A DNA stretch of 64,000 bases from Rhizobium sp. BK376 (GTDB lineage: Bacteria > Pseudomonadota > Alphaproteobacteria > Rhizobiales > Rhizobiaceae). Location of the stretch: positions 1 through 64,000 of the forward strand of contig NZ_SLZG01000001.1 of assembly GCF_004341625.1 (NCBI RefSeq). Reading direction: 5' to 3'. Shown here piece after piece: positions 1 to 8,500 of the stretch. The position numbers and the translations under genes were made by a program. Position 1 is the first letter of the stretch, and every line of letters begins with the position of its first letter. The notes under the pieces were generated by a model. The model saw only the letters and a list, made by a program, of their open reading frames with translations. It ran no database searches and had not been told where the DNA came from.

Positions 1-38
1 AGCACAGCGTCATCGATCTTGTCTTCGTCGATATCCAT
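1..38 (-). CDS. DUF6429-like protein, N-terminal fragment
   Basis: An ATG at 38 opens a minus-strand frame that is still open at the window edge; only the first 12 codons are visible (MDIDEDKIDDAV). This N-terminus resembles the small DUF6429 family, which starts with an acidic stretch followed by a hydrophobic AVLALL segment. No clear ribosome site precedes it. It may be the first gene of the phage left arm (if the prophage is the circularised genome opened at attP) or a flanking bacterial gene. Identification rests on a very short stretch. Confidence 0.4.
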   Translation of the reverse strand, partial: MDIDEDKIDDAV

Positions 39-99
39 CAGACAACAATAGCACGCACGTCATGCGAATTCCTGTGGTCTACGCCGTATGCGTACGTAT

Positions 100-403
100 C
101 TTCGGTGTGATCGTCTACCGAGCGTTGGCTTAAGCTGACCGGGTATGACCATGGTGGACCATAGAGGGGGTCTCCCTTATCGGGCTGGTCCCCTCCAACC
201 ATAGGCACCATTGAGCTGCTTAGGTATGACCTTGGTCTACCCTACCTACCCTTACCCTACCTAGGTAGGACCATGGTCTACCTAAGGTAACCTAAGGTAA
301 CCATGGTTTACCTAAGTATGACCATAGGGGACCCCCAGCTAGTGGGCAACCTAATCGAATAGGCCCCGCCAAGGCATAGGTCCCCCATGGTCTACAAGGG
401 TTA
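100..403. repeat. Gene-free phage end region with short imperfect repeats
   Basis: About 300 bp downstream of the large terminase holds no credible gene. It is filled with short repeated words: CCTAAGG, ACCATGGT and GGTCTACC occur several times between 140 and 400, many of them self-complementary. T7 carries comparable CCTAAAG arrays beside its direct terminal repeats, next to gene 19. By position and style this is probably the concatemer junction/terminal-repeat neighbourhood used in packaging. No long exact duplication is visible within the window, so the terminal repeat itself cannot be delimited. Confidence 0.55.
334..354 (-). promoter_or_regulatory. Putative phage RNA polymerase promoter downstream of terL
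   Basis: Minus strand reads GGTTGCCCACTAGCTGGGG, the same core found before the class II and class III gene blocks. It lies after terL near the genome end, a place where T7 has its phiOR promoter. Confidence 0.6.
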
Positions 404-2125
404 TTAGAAGAAGCGAAGGTATCCTGCCGAGGAGCCATCCCCGAAGTCATCAAGGAACTTATCCAGTTCAGCTTGAAGAGCGTCGTCCTTAAGCTGCTTA
501 GCAGAGGTACGGTCGTTGCGGGACAGGAACTCCACCCAATAGGCGACAGCCCCAGCCAGAGCGTCAACACGGTCATCATGGGCCAGAGAGCCCTTCTGAG
601 CGGTGAGGCGCGTAAGCTGGTACATGAGGCGCATGTAGGTCTGCTCCTCCTTAGCGTAGCCGTCTGTGGACGTGTAGTCCCATTCAATGACAGCCTCGTC
701 CACGATGAGCCGGTGCTGGTTCATGATGGGTTCCAAGGTGTCGATGATGCGGACTTCCTTCTGGTTCTTTGCCCACTCGCTGTCCTCGATCTCAACCTTG
801 TAGGTCGACATCGCTTCGTTGCGGAGGAGCTGAGCGAACATGCCGTCACCGAAGTTAGGCTCAACGATGATCTTGTTGACCTTTTGCTTCCGAGCGTCGT
901 TCAGGATGTTCAGCAGGACGGACTTGTCGTAGCCCTTGTTTCGAGCAACACCCATCCCGGTCAGGAACAGGTTGCCGTGAAGGTGCTTGACGGTTGCCCA
1001 TACGGTTTCGTCACCGCCGCGACCAGAGGGGTCCACGAACATGACCGAACCCTCATAGGGCAGGCTTTCCTTATCCCACCACATAGGCTTGTGGTAGCGG
1101 TCACCGGGCAGCCCTACGGCTTGCAGATGGTCCAACCGCTGTTCAGCGCCGGAAGCCCATGACATCGCCTGTGGTGCCCTGTTCTTGTCCAGAGGCATGA
1201 CGATGAGGTCAGACAGCCGCAAGGGGAACTTGTCAGCATCGGACAGGCTCGTATCGAGCATGAACTGTAGGGCGAAGCCAGAGCGACCATAGGAAAGCTC
1301 ACGTTCACTTAGGTCCGTATCGGAGAAGCGTTGGGGGTCCGTGGACTTTCCGGAGATGTCCTCACCCCGGTCAGCAGCCTCAGCCATGGCCTTGGTGATC
1401 ATCGGTGCCAGTCGTGGACCGTACTTGGCTAGCTGCTCTTCCGTGGGATACCTGGCTGGCCATACGCGCATGACGTAGCCACGCTCTGGTAGCACGTTGT
1501 AAAGCGACTGTTCGGACTGAGGTGTACCAAGGTAGATGATGCGGCCACCCGGCTTCAGAACGGCGTCGAACTCCTTGACCTTCTCGCCAAGCAAGTCGCG
1601 CTTGATCTGGGTATCGGAGTTGTTCGGAACTTCAATGTCGTCCGCAATCAGGATGTCAGCACGGCTACCCGCGATCTGCGAGTTGATGCCGAGGGACTTG
1701 ACTGACGGAGCGTGGGACGCGGTAGCTGGACCAACGTCGAAGGCAATCTTGGATGAGCGCTGGTCAGGACCCGGTATCAGGTGAGCGCACATAGGCATCT
1801 CAAGAATGATGCGCATGGTGAAGGTGGAGAAGTCATCCGATCGGTTCTTGGAAGCCGAGATGACGAGGATGTTCAGGTTGGGGTTCCTGAGGAGACACCA
1901 GACGACGAACGCCGAGGTGACCCAAGATTTACCAACGCCACGGAAGGCTTCGATAACGGAGCGCTTCGGGCCATGCTGTAGGAAGTCTGCAAGGTCGTAC
2001 TGGACCGGCGTCGGCAGCTTGCCATCAAGGAACTGCTTCCAAACGAGGTACAGGAAGTTCTTAAAGGTTGAGAGGATTGGGTCTGCCTGCTGAGTGAGCG
2101 AGGTAGACGAAAGTAGTTGCGTCAC
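404..2125 (-). CDS. Terminase large subunit (T7 gp19-like)
   Basis: DNA-packaging motor of 573 aa (T7 gp19 is 586). The ATPase half shows a Walker A-type FRGVGKSW near residue 62 and a Walker B-type ILIADDIE near residue 158. The C-terminal nuclease half shows VDPSGRGGDET, IIVEPNFGDG and DDRVDALAG, which supply the acidic metal ligands. It pumps concatemeric DNA into proheads through the portal and cuts it. The start is GTG, preceded only by a weak GGGAT. It is the last gene of the late block, followed by the repeat-rich phage end, exactly as in T7. Confidence 0.95.
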   Translation of the reverse strand: MTQLLSSTSLTQQADPILSTFKNFLYLVWKQFLDGKLPTPVQYDLADFLQHGPKRSVIEAFRGVGKSWVTSAFVVWCLLRNPNLNILVISASKNRSDDFSTFTMRIILEMPMCAHLIPGPDQRSSKIAFDVGPATASHAPSVKSLGINSQIAGSRADILIADDIEVPNNSDTQIKRDLLGEKVKEFDAVLKPGGRIIYLGTPQSEQSLYNVLPERGYVMRVWPARYPTEEQLAKYGPRLAPMITKAMAEAADRGEDISGKSTDPQRFSDTDLSERELSYGRSGFALQFMLDTSLSDADKFPLRLSDLIVMPLDKNRAPQAMSWASGAEQRLDHLQAVGLPGDRYHKPMWWDKESLPYEGSVMFVDPSGRGGDETVWATVKHLHGNLFLTGMGVARNKGYDKSVLLNILNDARKQKVNKIIVEPNFGDGMFAQLLRNEAMSTYKVEIEDSEWAKNQKEVRIIDTLEPIMNQHRLIVDEAVIEWDYTSTDGYAKEEQTYMRLMYQLTRLTAQKGSLAHDDRVDALAGAVAYWVEFLSRNDRTSAKQLKDDALQAELDKFLDDFGDGSSAGYLRFF

Positions 2126-2130
2126 TAATT

Positions 2131-2150
2131 ATCCCGATAGTGGAGGCGTA
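2131..2150 (-). promoter_or_regulatory. Putative phage promoter ahead of terL
   Basis: Minus strand reads CGCCTCCACTATCGGGATAA, close to the T7 core CACTATAGGGA and to other CCACTA motifs in this phage. It ends just upstream of the GTG start of the large terminase. Confidence 0.45.
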
Positions 2151-2166
2151 TGGACACAGGGAGGCC

Positions 2167-2230
2167 CACTGACGCGTTTCTAGGGTCAACGATGAACAAT
2201 CTATCGTCAGACGTAAGGAGCGCGTCAGTG
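2167..2230. other. Perfect 10-bp inverted repeat between terS and terL
   Basis: CACTGACGCG at 2167-2176 is matched by its exact reverse complement at 2221-2230, with a 44-bp loop that itself contains an ACGAT/ATCGT pair. The arms could form a stem in RNA or act as a DNA site. Neither arm is followed by a T-run, so it does not look like a terminator. Confidence 0.6.
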
Positions 2231-2245
2231 AGCCGCTATGGTGAT

Positions 2246-2515
2246 TTAATGGTAGGCTTCGGTGTTGTCGTCTTCAGGTAGGCCGAACGGAAGGTTCTCA
2301 ACTATGGAGTTCACCTTCTCGCTCTTGCCCGGTGCCACGGTCGTCCCGGTGTCCTTCAAGAACTGCCGGATGACGTTAAAGGTGGCCGCGTCGGGCGTAA
2401 GCTGGACGATCTCGCCATCCTTGTTCACTGCGGTCCTACCCTCCCTTAGGAGCTTGGATAGACCATCAGCGAATGTGTCAAAGAGGCTTTCGAGTGCGTT
2501 AGTGTCTGTTTTCAT
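2246..2515 (-). CDS. Terminase small subunit (T7 gp18-like)
   Basis: The gene encodes 89 aa, the same length as T7 gp18, and sits directly before the large terminase as in T7. The ATG at 2515 (MKTDTNALESLF) was chosen because the longer frame upstream lies inside the preceding holin-like gene; AAGAAG lies shortly upstream. The small subunit recognises packaging DNA and stimulates the large subunit. The product is acidic at both ends, with a central predicted helical region. The assignment rests on size and position more than on a sequence motif. Confidence 0.75.
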   Translation of the reverse strand: MKTDTNALESLFDTFADGLSKLLREGRTAVNKDGEIVQLTPDAATFNVIRQFLKDTGTTVAPGKSEKVNSIVENLPFGLPEDDNTEAYH

Positions 2516-2711
2516 TGTACTTCTTGATCCAATGTGCGCACTGTCCAACGATCTTGATGACCAGCCACATAGCGCCGAGAATAGGGGTAACGGTAGCGGC
2601 AACCTCGGAAACCGAAGTCAAGCTCGGCAACCAGAAGGGTGTCATAAGTGCGGTAGTCGCAACTACGGTGGTGTTGTGTTCCACGGTTAAACCTGAGTGT
2701 TTGCTGCCCAT
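2499..2711 (-). CDS. Small membrane protein, holin-like (T7 gp17.5 position)
   Basis: A 70-aa product with a hydrophobic N-terminal half and a long membrane segment (about residues 36-54, ending LGAMWLVIKIVG), then a short basic tail. It lies between the tail-fibre block and the small terminase, exactly where T7 encodes its class II holin gp17.5. It overlaps both neighbours. Since a second holin candidate lies in the lysis cassette at 17.6 kb, its true role (holin, antiholin or other) is open. The chosen ATG at 2711 lacks a strong ribosome site. Confidence 0.6.
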   Translation of the reverse strand: MGSKHSGLTVEHNTTVVATTALMTPFWLPSLTSVSEVAATVTPILGAMWLVIKIVGQCAHWIKKYNENRH

Positions 2712-3271
2712 AGCCACAATGTATCGAGCTGTTCGGGAGTGATTTGGTAGGTGTCGCTTAATGAGACAACCAACGGGTTGAGGCGGATGAAGCCAGAGCA
2801 TTCGTCAAGGTCGATCAAAGCGTCCTCGCGTTGGTCTGGGTCCGGTATCTGGTTGAGTTGGGTCACAATGTCGGCCTTGTAGACGCCGATCTCACGAGCC
2901 GCTTTCCAGAAGACAGTCGGGAGAAGGACCGGGTATTCCTCGCGGCTGAGGACAGGATCGGTCAGGGTTGACCCATTCCACCACTTGCCATAGACGCTAC
3001 CACCGGGGCCACGGGTGTAGCCTCCGGTTTCTGCTGTGGACAAGCCAAGGATTGTCAGGTCCGCTATCTGGGAATGCTCTGGGTCAGCTTCCATAGAAAC
3101 AACTCGGCCATTATCAAGTATAGCCAAGTAGTAATCAAATACAGGTTGTGCCTTATAGGCGTCATGCCATTCGACACCGTTGGCGTCATACATGACAAGG
3201 ATATCGACGGGGCTGCCGTCTGGCATCTCAACGGTCTCCTTACGAGCCGTGAGTTTACCGAAGTTGAACAT
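2687..3271 (-). CDS. Putative tail-fibre-associated or assembly protein
   Basis: A 194-aa protein directly downstream of two fibre genes. The N-terminal half is beta-rich and the C-terminal half has a segment with YPVLLPTVFWKAAREIG followed by an acidic stretch. I recognise no named domain. Its place after the fibres fits a fibre chaperone or assembly protein, but this is inference from context. The start at 3271 has AAGGAG a few bases upstream. The gene overlaps the next small membrane gene by 25 bp. Confidence 0.5.
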   Translation of the reverse strand: MFNFGKLTARKETVEMPDGSPVDILVMYDANGVEWHDAYKAQPVFDYYLAILDNGRVVSMEADPEHSQIADLTILGLSTAETGGYTRGPGGSVYGKWWNGSTLTDPVLSREEYPVLLPTVFWKAAREIGVYKADIVTQLNQIPDPDQREDALIDLDECSGFIRLNPLVVSLSDTYQITPEQLDTLWLWAANTQV

Positions 3272-3279
3272 GGGTCTCC

Positions 3280-4098
3280 TTAGAACGGGAAGGCGGCGAA
3301 CCAGCCACGGGAGGGGATGTAGAGCTGAGGCTGACGGAACCCGAAGGCGTAGGCATCACTGTCACGGCGGGAAGCCATGGTTATGACGTAGGCGCTGTAG
3401 GTGTAAGTGCCACCCGTGGACGCCTGTTGCTCGATGTATCCGGCCATCTGAGAGCTTGTTACGCAATTGGCGGCGTAGGCTGAGGCGCGATTTTCTATGC
3501 GGCCATTGATGTCGCCTAGCTGTGAACACCAAAGTGCACCTGTGTCGTCCGTACGGAACGCCCATCCACCTGTGCTGTTGAGGAAGCCGATGTTGGTCCC
3601 GTCGTGGTAGAGGTAGCGGGTCTTCGCGGTGTTGGTGCTTGTCAGCTTCACCTGTGGCGTTGTCATCGACACCTCAACAACTCCGGTGATCGTGTCGCCA
3701 GCCTTGTTGACCGGGGTGTACCCAAGTTTGGGCTGATATGAGGACGGATCGAAGTTACCCTCATACCAGATGTTCTTCCCTGCATAGGTGAACGTCGTGG
3801 GCGATACCGACAGGATGCGTGAAGAGCCAGCATAGAAATCATGGTTGGCGCTGCTGACATAGTTCAGCGTACTCGTGGTGATACTGAAGCCGAATGCCGT
3901 GCCCCATAGAGCAATATGGCGAGTAACCACGGTCGGACCTGTTGCCGAGTTAGAGCCGAAGCTGATGCCGTTGGTGAACGCACCACCTGATTTAGGCATG
4001 TAGCCCGACAGGTCGACGGCAGCGGGTATGGGTATGTCAGCCTCGCCGGAAGGGGCCGAAACCCCTCCCCCAAGATTGATGAAATCCTCAATGTTCAT
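3280..4098 (-). CDS. Tail fibre / receptor-binding protein
   Basis: 272 aa, starting in a TAATG overlap with the collagen-like fibre gene. The sequence is Gly/Ser/Thr-rich and low in charge. It includes the LGYTPVNKAGDTITG type of repeat (about residues 127-141) typical of phage distal fibres, where LGYTPVNKAGDTMTG-like units recur. The last 80 residues are probably the host-binding tip. It would assemble downstream of the adaptor fibre. The specific receptor cannot be inferred. Confidence 0.8.
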   Translation of the reverse strand: MNIEDFINLGGGVSAPSGEADIPIPAAVDLSGYMPKSGGAFTNGISFGSNSATGPTVVTRHIALWGTAFGFSITTSTLNYVSSANHDFYAGSSRILSVSPTTFTYAGKNIWYEGNFDPSSYQPKLGYTPVNKAGDTITGVVEVSMTTPQVKLTSTNTAKTRYLYHDGTNIGFLNSTGGWAFRTDDTGALWCSQLGDINGRIENRASAYAANCVTSSQMAGYIEQQASTGGTYTYSAYVITMASRRDSDAYAFGFRQPQLYIPSRGWFAAFPF

Positions 4099-5525
4099 TA
4101 GCTTACACGCTGGATAAGGCCGAAGCGCGTACCGTTGTTATCTTGGACGAACACCCCACGCTGAACCCAACCAGCCGGAATACTGGCAACGTTGACGAAC
4201 CGGAAGTTACCATAGGCACCATCGGCCACCGGGAAGGCACCAGAGGGACCCTGAGGACCCTGAGGACCTTGAGCGCCCTGAGGGCCAATAGAGCCGGTAG
4301 CGCCGGTAGCGCCGGTATCGCCCTTGGCACCTTGCGGACCAGTGGAACCCTGAGGACCAGTCGGGCCAGTCGGGCCGGTAGCGCCGGTCGCACCAGTGGC
4401 ACCAGCGTCACCCTTCTTGGCCACAAGGGACCATTTGGTCGTGGTGAGGCTAGGGTCTTCACCAAGGCTGTTCGTGGTGGAAGTCATGTAGTAGGACGAG
4501 CCTCCCCAGAACACGACATCCTTACGGACATACGTGACCGTAGACGACCATGTTCCACGGAAGTTCAAGCCGCTGCCTTCGGGGCCTGTAGCGCCCTGAG
4601 GACCCTGCGATCCGGTATTGCCTTGGACACCCTGCGGACCCTGCGGTCCAGTAACGCCAATAGGACCCTGCGGACCCACGACACCCTGCGGACCTTGGAC
4701 ACCTTGGATACCCTGAGGGCCAACGCCGAAGCCAACGCCGTGGGACCAGTTGCCTGAGGTGCCGTCGATCTTGAAGTACATCGTCTGCGTCGTCAGGTCT
4801 AGGAAGGCGAAACCAGCGGGTTCATTGTCGTACAGTGAGCGGTCTGCGGTCGCACCAGCAGCGTCGGGCTGGAAGGCAGGACCTACCGGACCAACGTCAC
4901 CCTGAGGACCCTGCGGTCCCTGAATGCCTGGAATACCCTGAGGACCCTGCGGACCTGTGATGCCCTGCTTGCCCTGAGGACCTTGGACACCATCGGGGCC
5001 GATCGGACCTTGGTCACCAACGGGACCCTTGTCACCCTGAGGACCCTTGGGCATGTCTTGGTCGGTGTAAATCTTGAATGCACCATCAGCATCGAAACCC
5101 ATGACGCGGTTGCGCCGGTCCTCGATAGAAGGCAGAACGAGGTTCACGCGGCCAGCATCGCTTTCCGGTGCGATAATCGTAGAAGTGCTTATGTAGACCG
5201 CAACGTCCTCAGCCTCCTGCGCGACATACATGGACTGCAAGGCTTGCCGGTTCAGGTCCTCAGCTCGAAGGGACGCACCGTTGCCGATGGTCGTCAGGGG
5301 TTCGGATGCCGGGGTCTCGCGAACGATCTTGATCTTGTTGCCGGTAGGGATAGCTTGGTTGAAGCGGAGCGAGTAGGTCCCGGTCCAAACGAAGTCACCG
5401 AAGGGCTGACCGGAAATGTAGACCTTGACGTGATCGCGGTCTAGGTAGGGGAAGTCAAAGGTGTAGTCTAGCTGTGTCCCGTTGCTGTCATAGTAGACAT
5501 AAGACAGGATATCGGTAGCTGCCAT
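4098..5525 (-). CDS. Tail fibre with T7 gp17-like N-terminus and collagen-like repeats
   Basis: 475 aa. Residues 1-160 match the virion-attachment domain of T7-type fibres ([37 protein letters not shown]). Three Gly-X-Y tracts follow, rich in GPQGPQG and GATGATG, at roughly residues 160-225, 265-320 and 375-435, separated by globular inserts. Collagen-like tracts form triple-helical shafts in phage fibres. The DNA beneath them is a chain of GGACCCTGAG-like words, which explains several spurious plus-strand frames. It anchors to the tail tube and carries the downstream fibre protein. Confidence 0.9.
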   Translation of the reverse strand: MAATDILSYVYYDSNGTQLDYTFDFPYLDRDHVKVYISGQPFGDFVWTGTYSLRFNQAIPTGNKIKIVRETPASEPLTTIGNGASLRAEDLNRQALQSMYVAQEAEDVAVYISTSTIIAPESDAGRVNLVLPSIEDRRNRVMGFDADGAFKIYTDQDMPKGPQGDKGPVGDQGPIGPDGVQGPQGKQGITGPQGPQGIPGIQGPQGPQGDVGPVGPAFQPDAAGATADRSLYDNEPAGFAFLDLTTQTMYFKIDGTSGNWSHGVGFGVGPQGIQGVQGPQGVVGPQGPIGVTGPQGPQGVQGNTGSQGPQGATGPEGSGLNFRGTWSSTVTYVRKDVVFWGGSSYYMTSTTNSLGEDPSLTTTKWSLVAKKGDAGATGATGATGPTGPTGPQGSTGPQGAKGDTGATGATGSIGPQGAQGPQGPQGPSGAFPVADGAYGNFRFVNVASIPAGWVQRGVFVQDNNGTRFGLIQRVS

Positions 5526-5542
5526 AGTATTCCTTGTTAGAG

Positions 5543-5571
5543 AAAAAAGGGGCAGGCCAAAGACCTACCCC
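5543..5571 (-). terminator. Rho-independent terminator after gp16-like gene
   Basis: Minus strand: GGGGTAGGTC stem, TTT loop, GGCCTGCCCC, then six T. It lies between the internal core protein gene and the fibre gene. Confidence 0.85.
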
Positions 5572-5579
5572 GTTGTTAC

Positions 5580-8500
5580 TTAGTTGTCGTCACCAAAGAG
5601 ACCTACAGCCCTCTTGCGAGACTGAGGTGTTCTTGGGTTCAAGCCAGAGATTGCGTAGTTGAAGCCCTGCAACGCACCGAAGGCATTGCCGAACGGCATA
5701 AGCTTCCACAGCGTACGCGCTTCCTCCTGAGACATATCCCCGTGAATGAGACCCCTACCCGCGTTGATAGCGTTCGGAACGTCATCCATAAGGCCACCCG
5801 TGGGGTTGCCGGTGAGGATACTAGATGTCTGCCCGGTCGTACGGGAGTAGGAGAACAGCGGCTTGTATCCCGCCATCGGTATCGTGCTATCGATCAGCAT
5901 GGGCAGGATGGATGAGACCCCAGCCTTAGCAAAGCCAGCCGTGGCCAACTTGGCGGGGCTTAGGCGATCCTGAAGGAACTTGTCCGCGTCGGATCGGCCA
6001 AGGGCTTGTTCGCGTGTCTGCACCTCGTAGACCATGGCCCCGATGAAGGAAGCCAAAGCTGCATTGATGAGGGCCTCAGGGTCCCTCTGGTGGAGGAGCT
6101 TAAGAGACTGCTTGACGTAGGACGCGGCCATGAAGGTTCGGAACTGTGTCAGAGCTTTAGCAACAGGGTGACCCATCCACTTGATAGAATTACCAAGCTG
6201 GTTCTGCTGTATAATTTCAGTAGACTTGCGATAGACTGCGCGGCGGAAAGCCTCAGCGGCTTCCTTGTCCTTCCAGTTGTCAAGCTTAAGGCCAGCAACG
6301 CGGGAACCGTTCATCTGAACTGACTTAGGATCACGAAGAGCAACCTTGATACGCTCAAACATATCCTTGTCCAAACCAAGGTCAGCAAGCCTGCTAGTGG
6401 GCAACTTTGCTTTACCAGCGGCAGCATTGGCGAACTTCTGGATAACCGCCTTGTAGGCCCAACGTTTGCTCAACGTATCAATGCCTTCCATGCCGGAAAT
6501 CTTACCGGTGATGCGCTGTCCCTTATCGAGCAAGGTACTCACACGGTCCTGCCAATGTCCCCTTCCGTTGGCTACGGTGTTCAGCATCTCGTCGTACTGT
6601 TCGTTCGGGGTCCTATGCCAGCTTTCGGTACCAGCGCCGAAGATAGCCTCAACGTCGTCACCGAAGCCGTTCCGCAGATGCGAGACACCATCAGCGCCGA
6701 TGATACGCCGCATGTCAGGGAGCTGCTGTGCCATGGCCTTGATGCCGACAGAGCCGACGAGGTTGCCCAACTCAGGGAGTTGCGCGAGGCCAACTTGGTT
6801 CATCATGCGGATGAAGTTGAACTTACGGAACATCCGAAGCGCCCAACCGGGATTAGTCGCGTCGAAGTCGTAGGTCTTGGTCCCCTTAATCATGTCGTAG
6901 GCGTATTGTAGACGATCACGGTCAGCTTTGATCTGCCGTGGGGTCTGACCAGCATCAGCGCCCTTTCGAGCGATGTCGTCTAGGTGCTTGGCCCATTCCT
7001 TGTCGGAAGTGATACCGTCCAGTATGGTTGCACCATGCGCCACTACCTCACCAGCCTCATCCTTAGTGTCCGCGATTGCAAGCTTCATGCGAGCCATGGC
7101 AATGTTGCCGGATGCACGGCGGATGTACTTCTGTGCGAGGTATTCGGTGTTCTGGTTGAGGAAGTCCTTAACGGAGATATCAGCGTCGTGGACTTCGCCA
7201 GTCTTGCGGACCCGTGGACGATACGGGAGGACATACTCAGGATCGATGAGCGACCGCCGCTTGAACGGTTTGGCGTTGCCGGTATCAGAACCCGCCTTCA
7301 GGTTGTCAGCCTCATAGTTCTTGATGAAGTTGTCGGCTTCGCTCTGGGTCAGCGATCCGGTCTCCACCAAAGACTGAATAGCGTCTTCCATGTTGTTACC
7401 GGAGACACGCGTAAGGAAGTCCCTACGGCCAACCCCTGCCCCACGTTCCTTGATGGACTTGAGGAAGGCACCGGCTAGACGATCTAGCTGCGGTTCGTCC
7501 AGCTTGGCGTTGGACCTGCGCATACCGCCCTTGATGAGATTGTGGAGCGTACCGTCCTCGAAGTACTCATCCCCCAGATGGACCTTTTCGTTGTGCCATT
7601 CGTGCGGGATGTAGTTCTCGTTTGCCGGGGTTTTGTCAGCGCCCTGCACTGGTCGACCAACGCCACCTTCGCGGACCAAGGGGTTCTTCTGTAGTTCTAG
7701 GGTTTCCCTGAAGACACGGGCAGTATTGTCACCCGCAACCTTCACTTCCTTGGCATAGAAGTCAGACTTGTTCAGCCGTGTATCTTCGATGTACTTGAAG
7801 ACCTGTTCGTTGAACTCGCGTTCGGTTCCACCATTGGCAATGAATGCCTGCTTTTGTGGCCGATAGGTCCGGTTGAACGCTGCGCTGAACTCTTGCTGAA
7901 GCATGGCTTGGTCTTCGTCGGCAGAGCGGCCATTGATGTTCGGACCAATGACACCCGTTCCCTCGTTAAGCATCCCTTCCGCCGTCTTACGGGCAGCCGG
8001 GTTCTGCGACTTGTCGACCATAGCCCTCATGTCAACGCGACCTGCTCGGAAGGCAGACTGAGGTGTATCACTATGTTCGAGCATCTGAAGCGGGTTGTCA
8101 TCGTCAAGGAAGCTGCCACGGGTTGGTGCGGGTGCCGCGCCCATCGCCCCACGAGCCGGGGGAACATACGGGACGCCTTCATGCTGTGCGATGACCTGTT
8201 CGCCAATCTGCTTGAAGCCCCGTGCCTCAGCCGCCGTAGCGGTGCTGCGACCAAGGGAACCGACGATACCGCCGAGACCGGCCCCGATCACCGTGCCCAT
8301 CATAAGGTCGGCCTTGGTGGCGTTCGGGTTGAAGCCATAATTGACGGCAGAGGTTGCGAGACCAGAGGCACCACCGGCCAACGCGGCAGATAGGACACGA
8401 CCAACGCGGACCCCGTACTTCCCAAGGGTAAGCTCAGGTGCAACTGCCGAGACAGCAAGGTCCGTGGCAACGTTCACAGGGTCTAGCGCTTGATTAACGA

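Noticed and set aside
292..687. Minus-strand frame of 131 codons overlapping the terL end
   Set aside because: Overlaps the conserved terminase C-terminus in another frame and contains only Arg/Ser/Pro-rich sequence.
4250..5050. Possible CRISPR-like repeat array (repeated GGACCCTGAG-like words)
   Set aside because: Repeats are in frame and encode Gly-Pro-Gln collagen units; no constant spacers and no cas genes.
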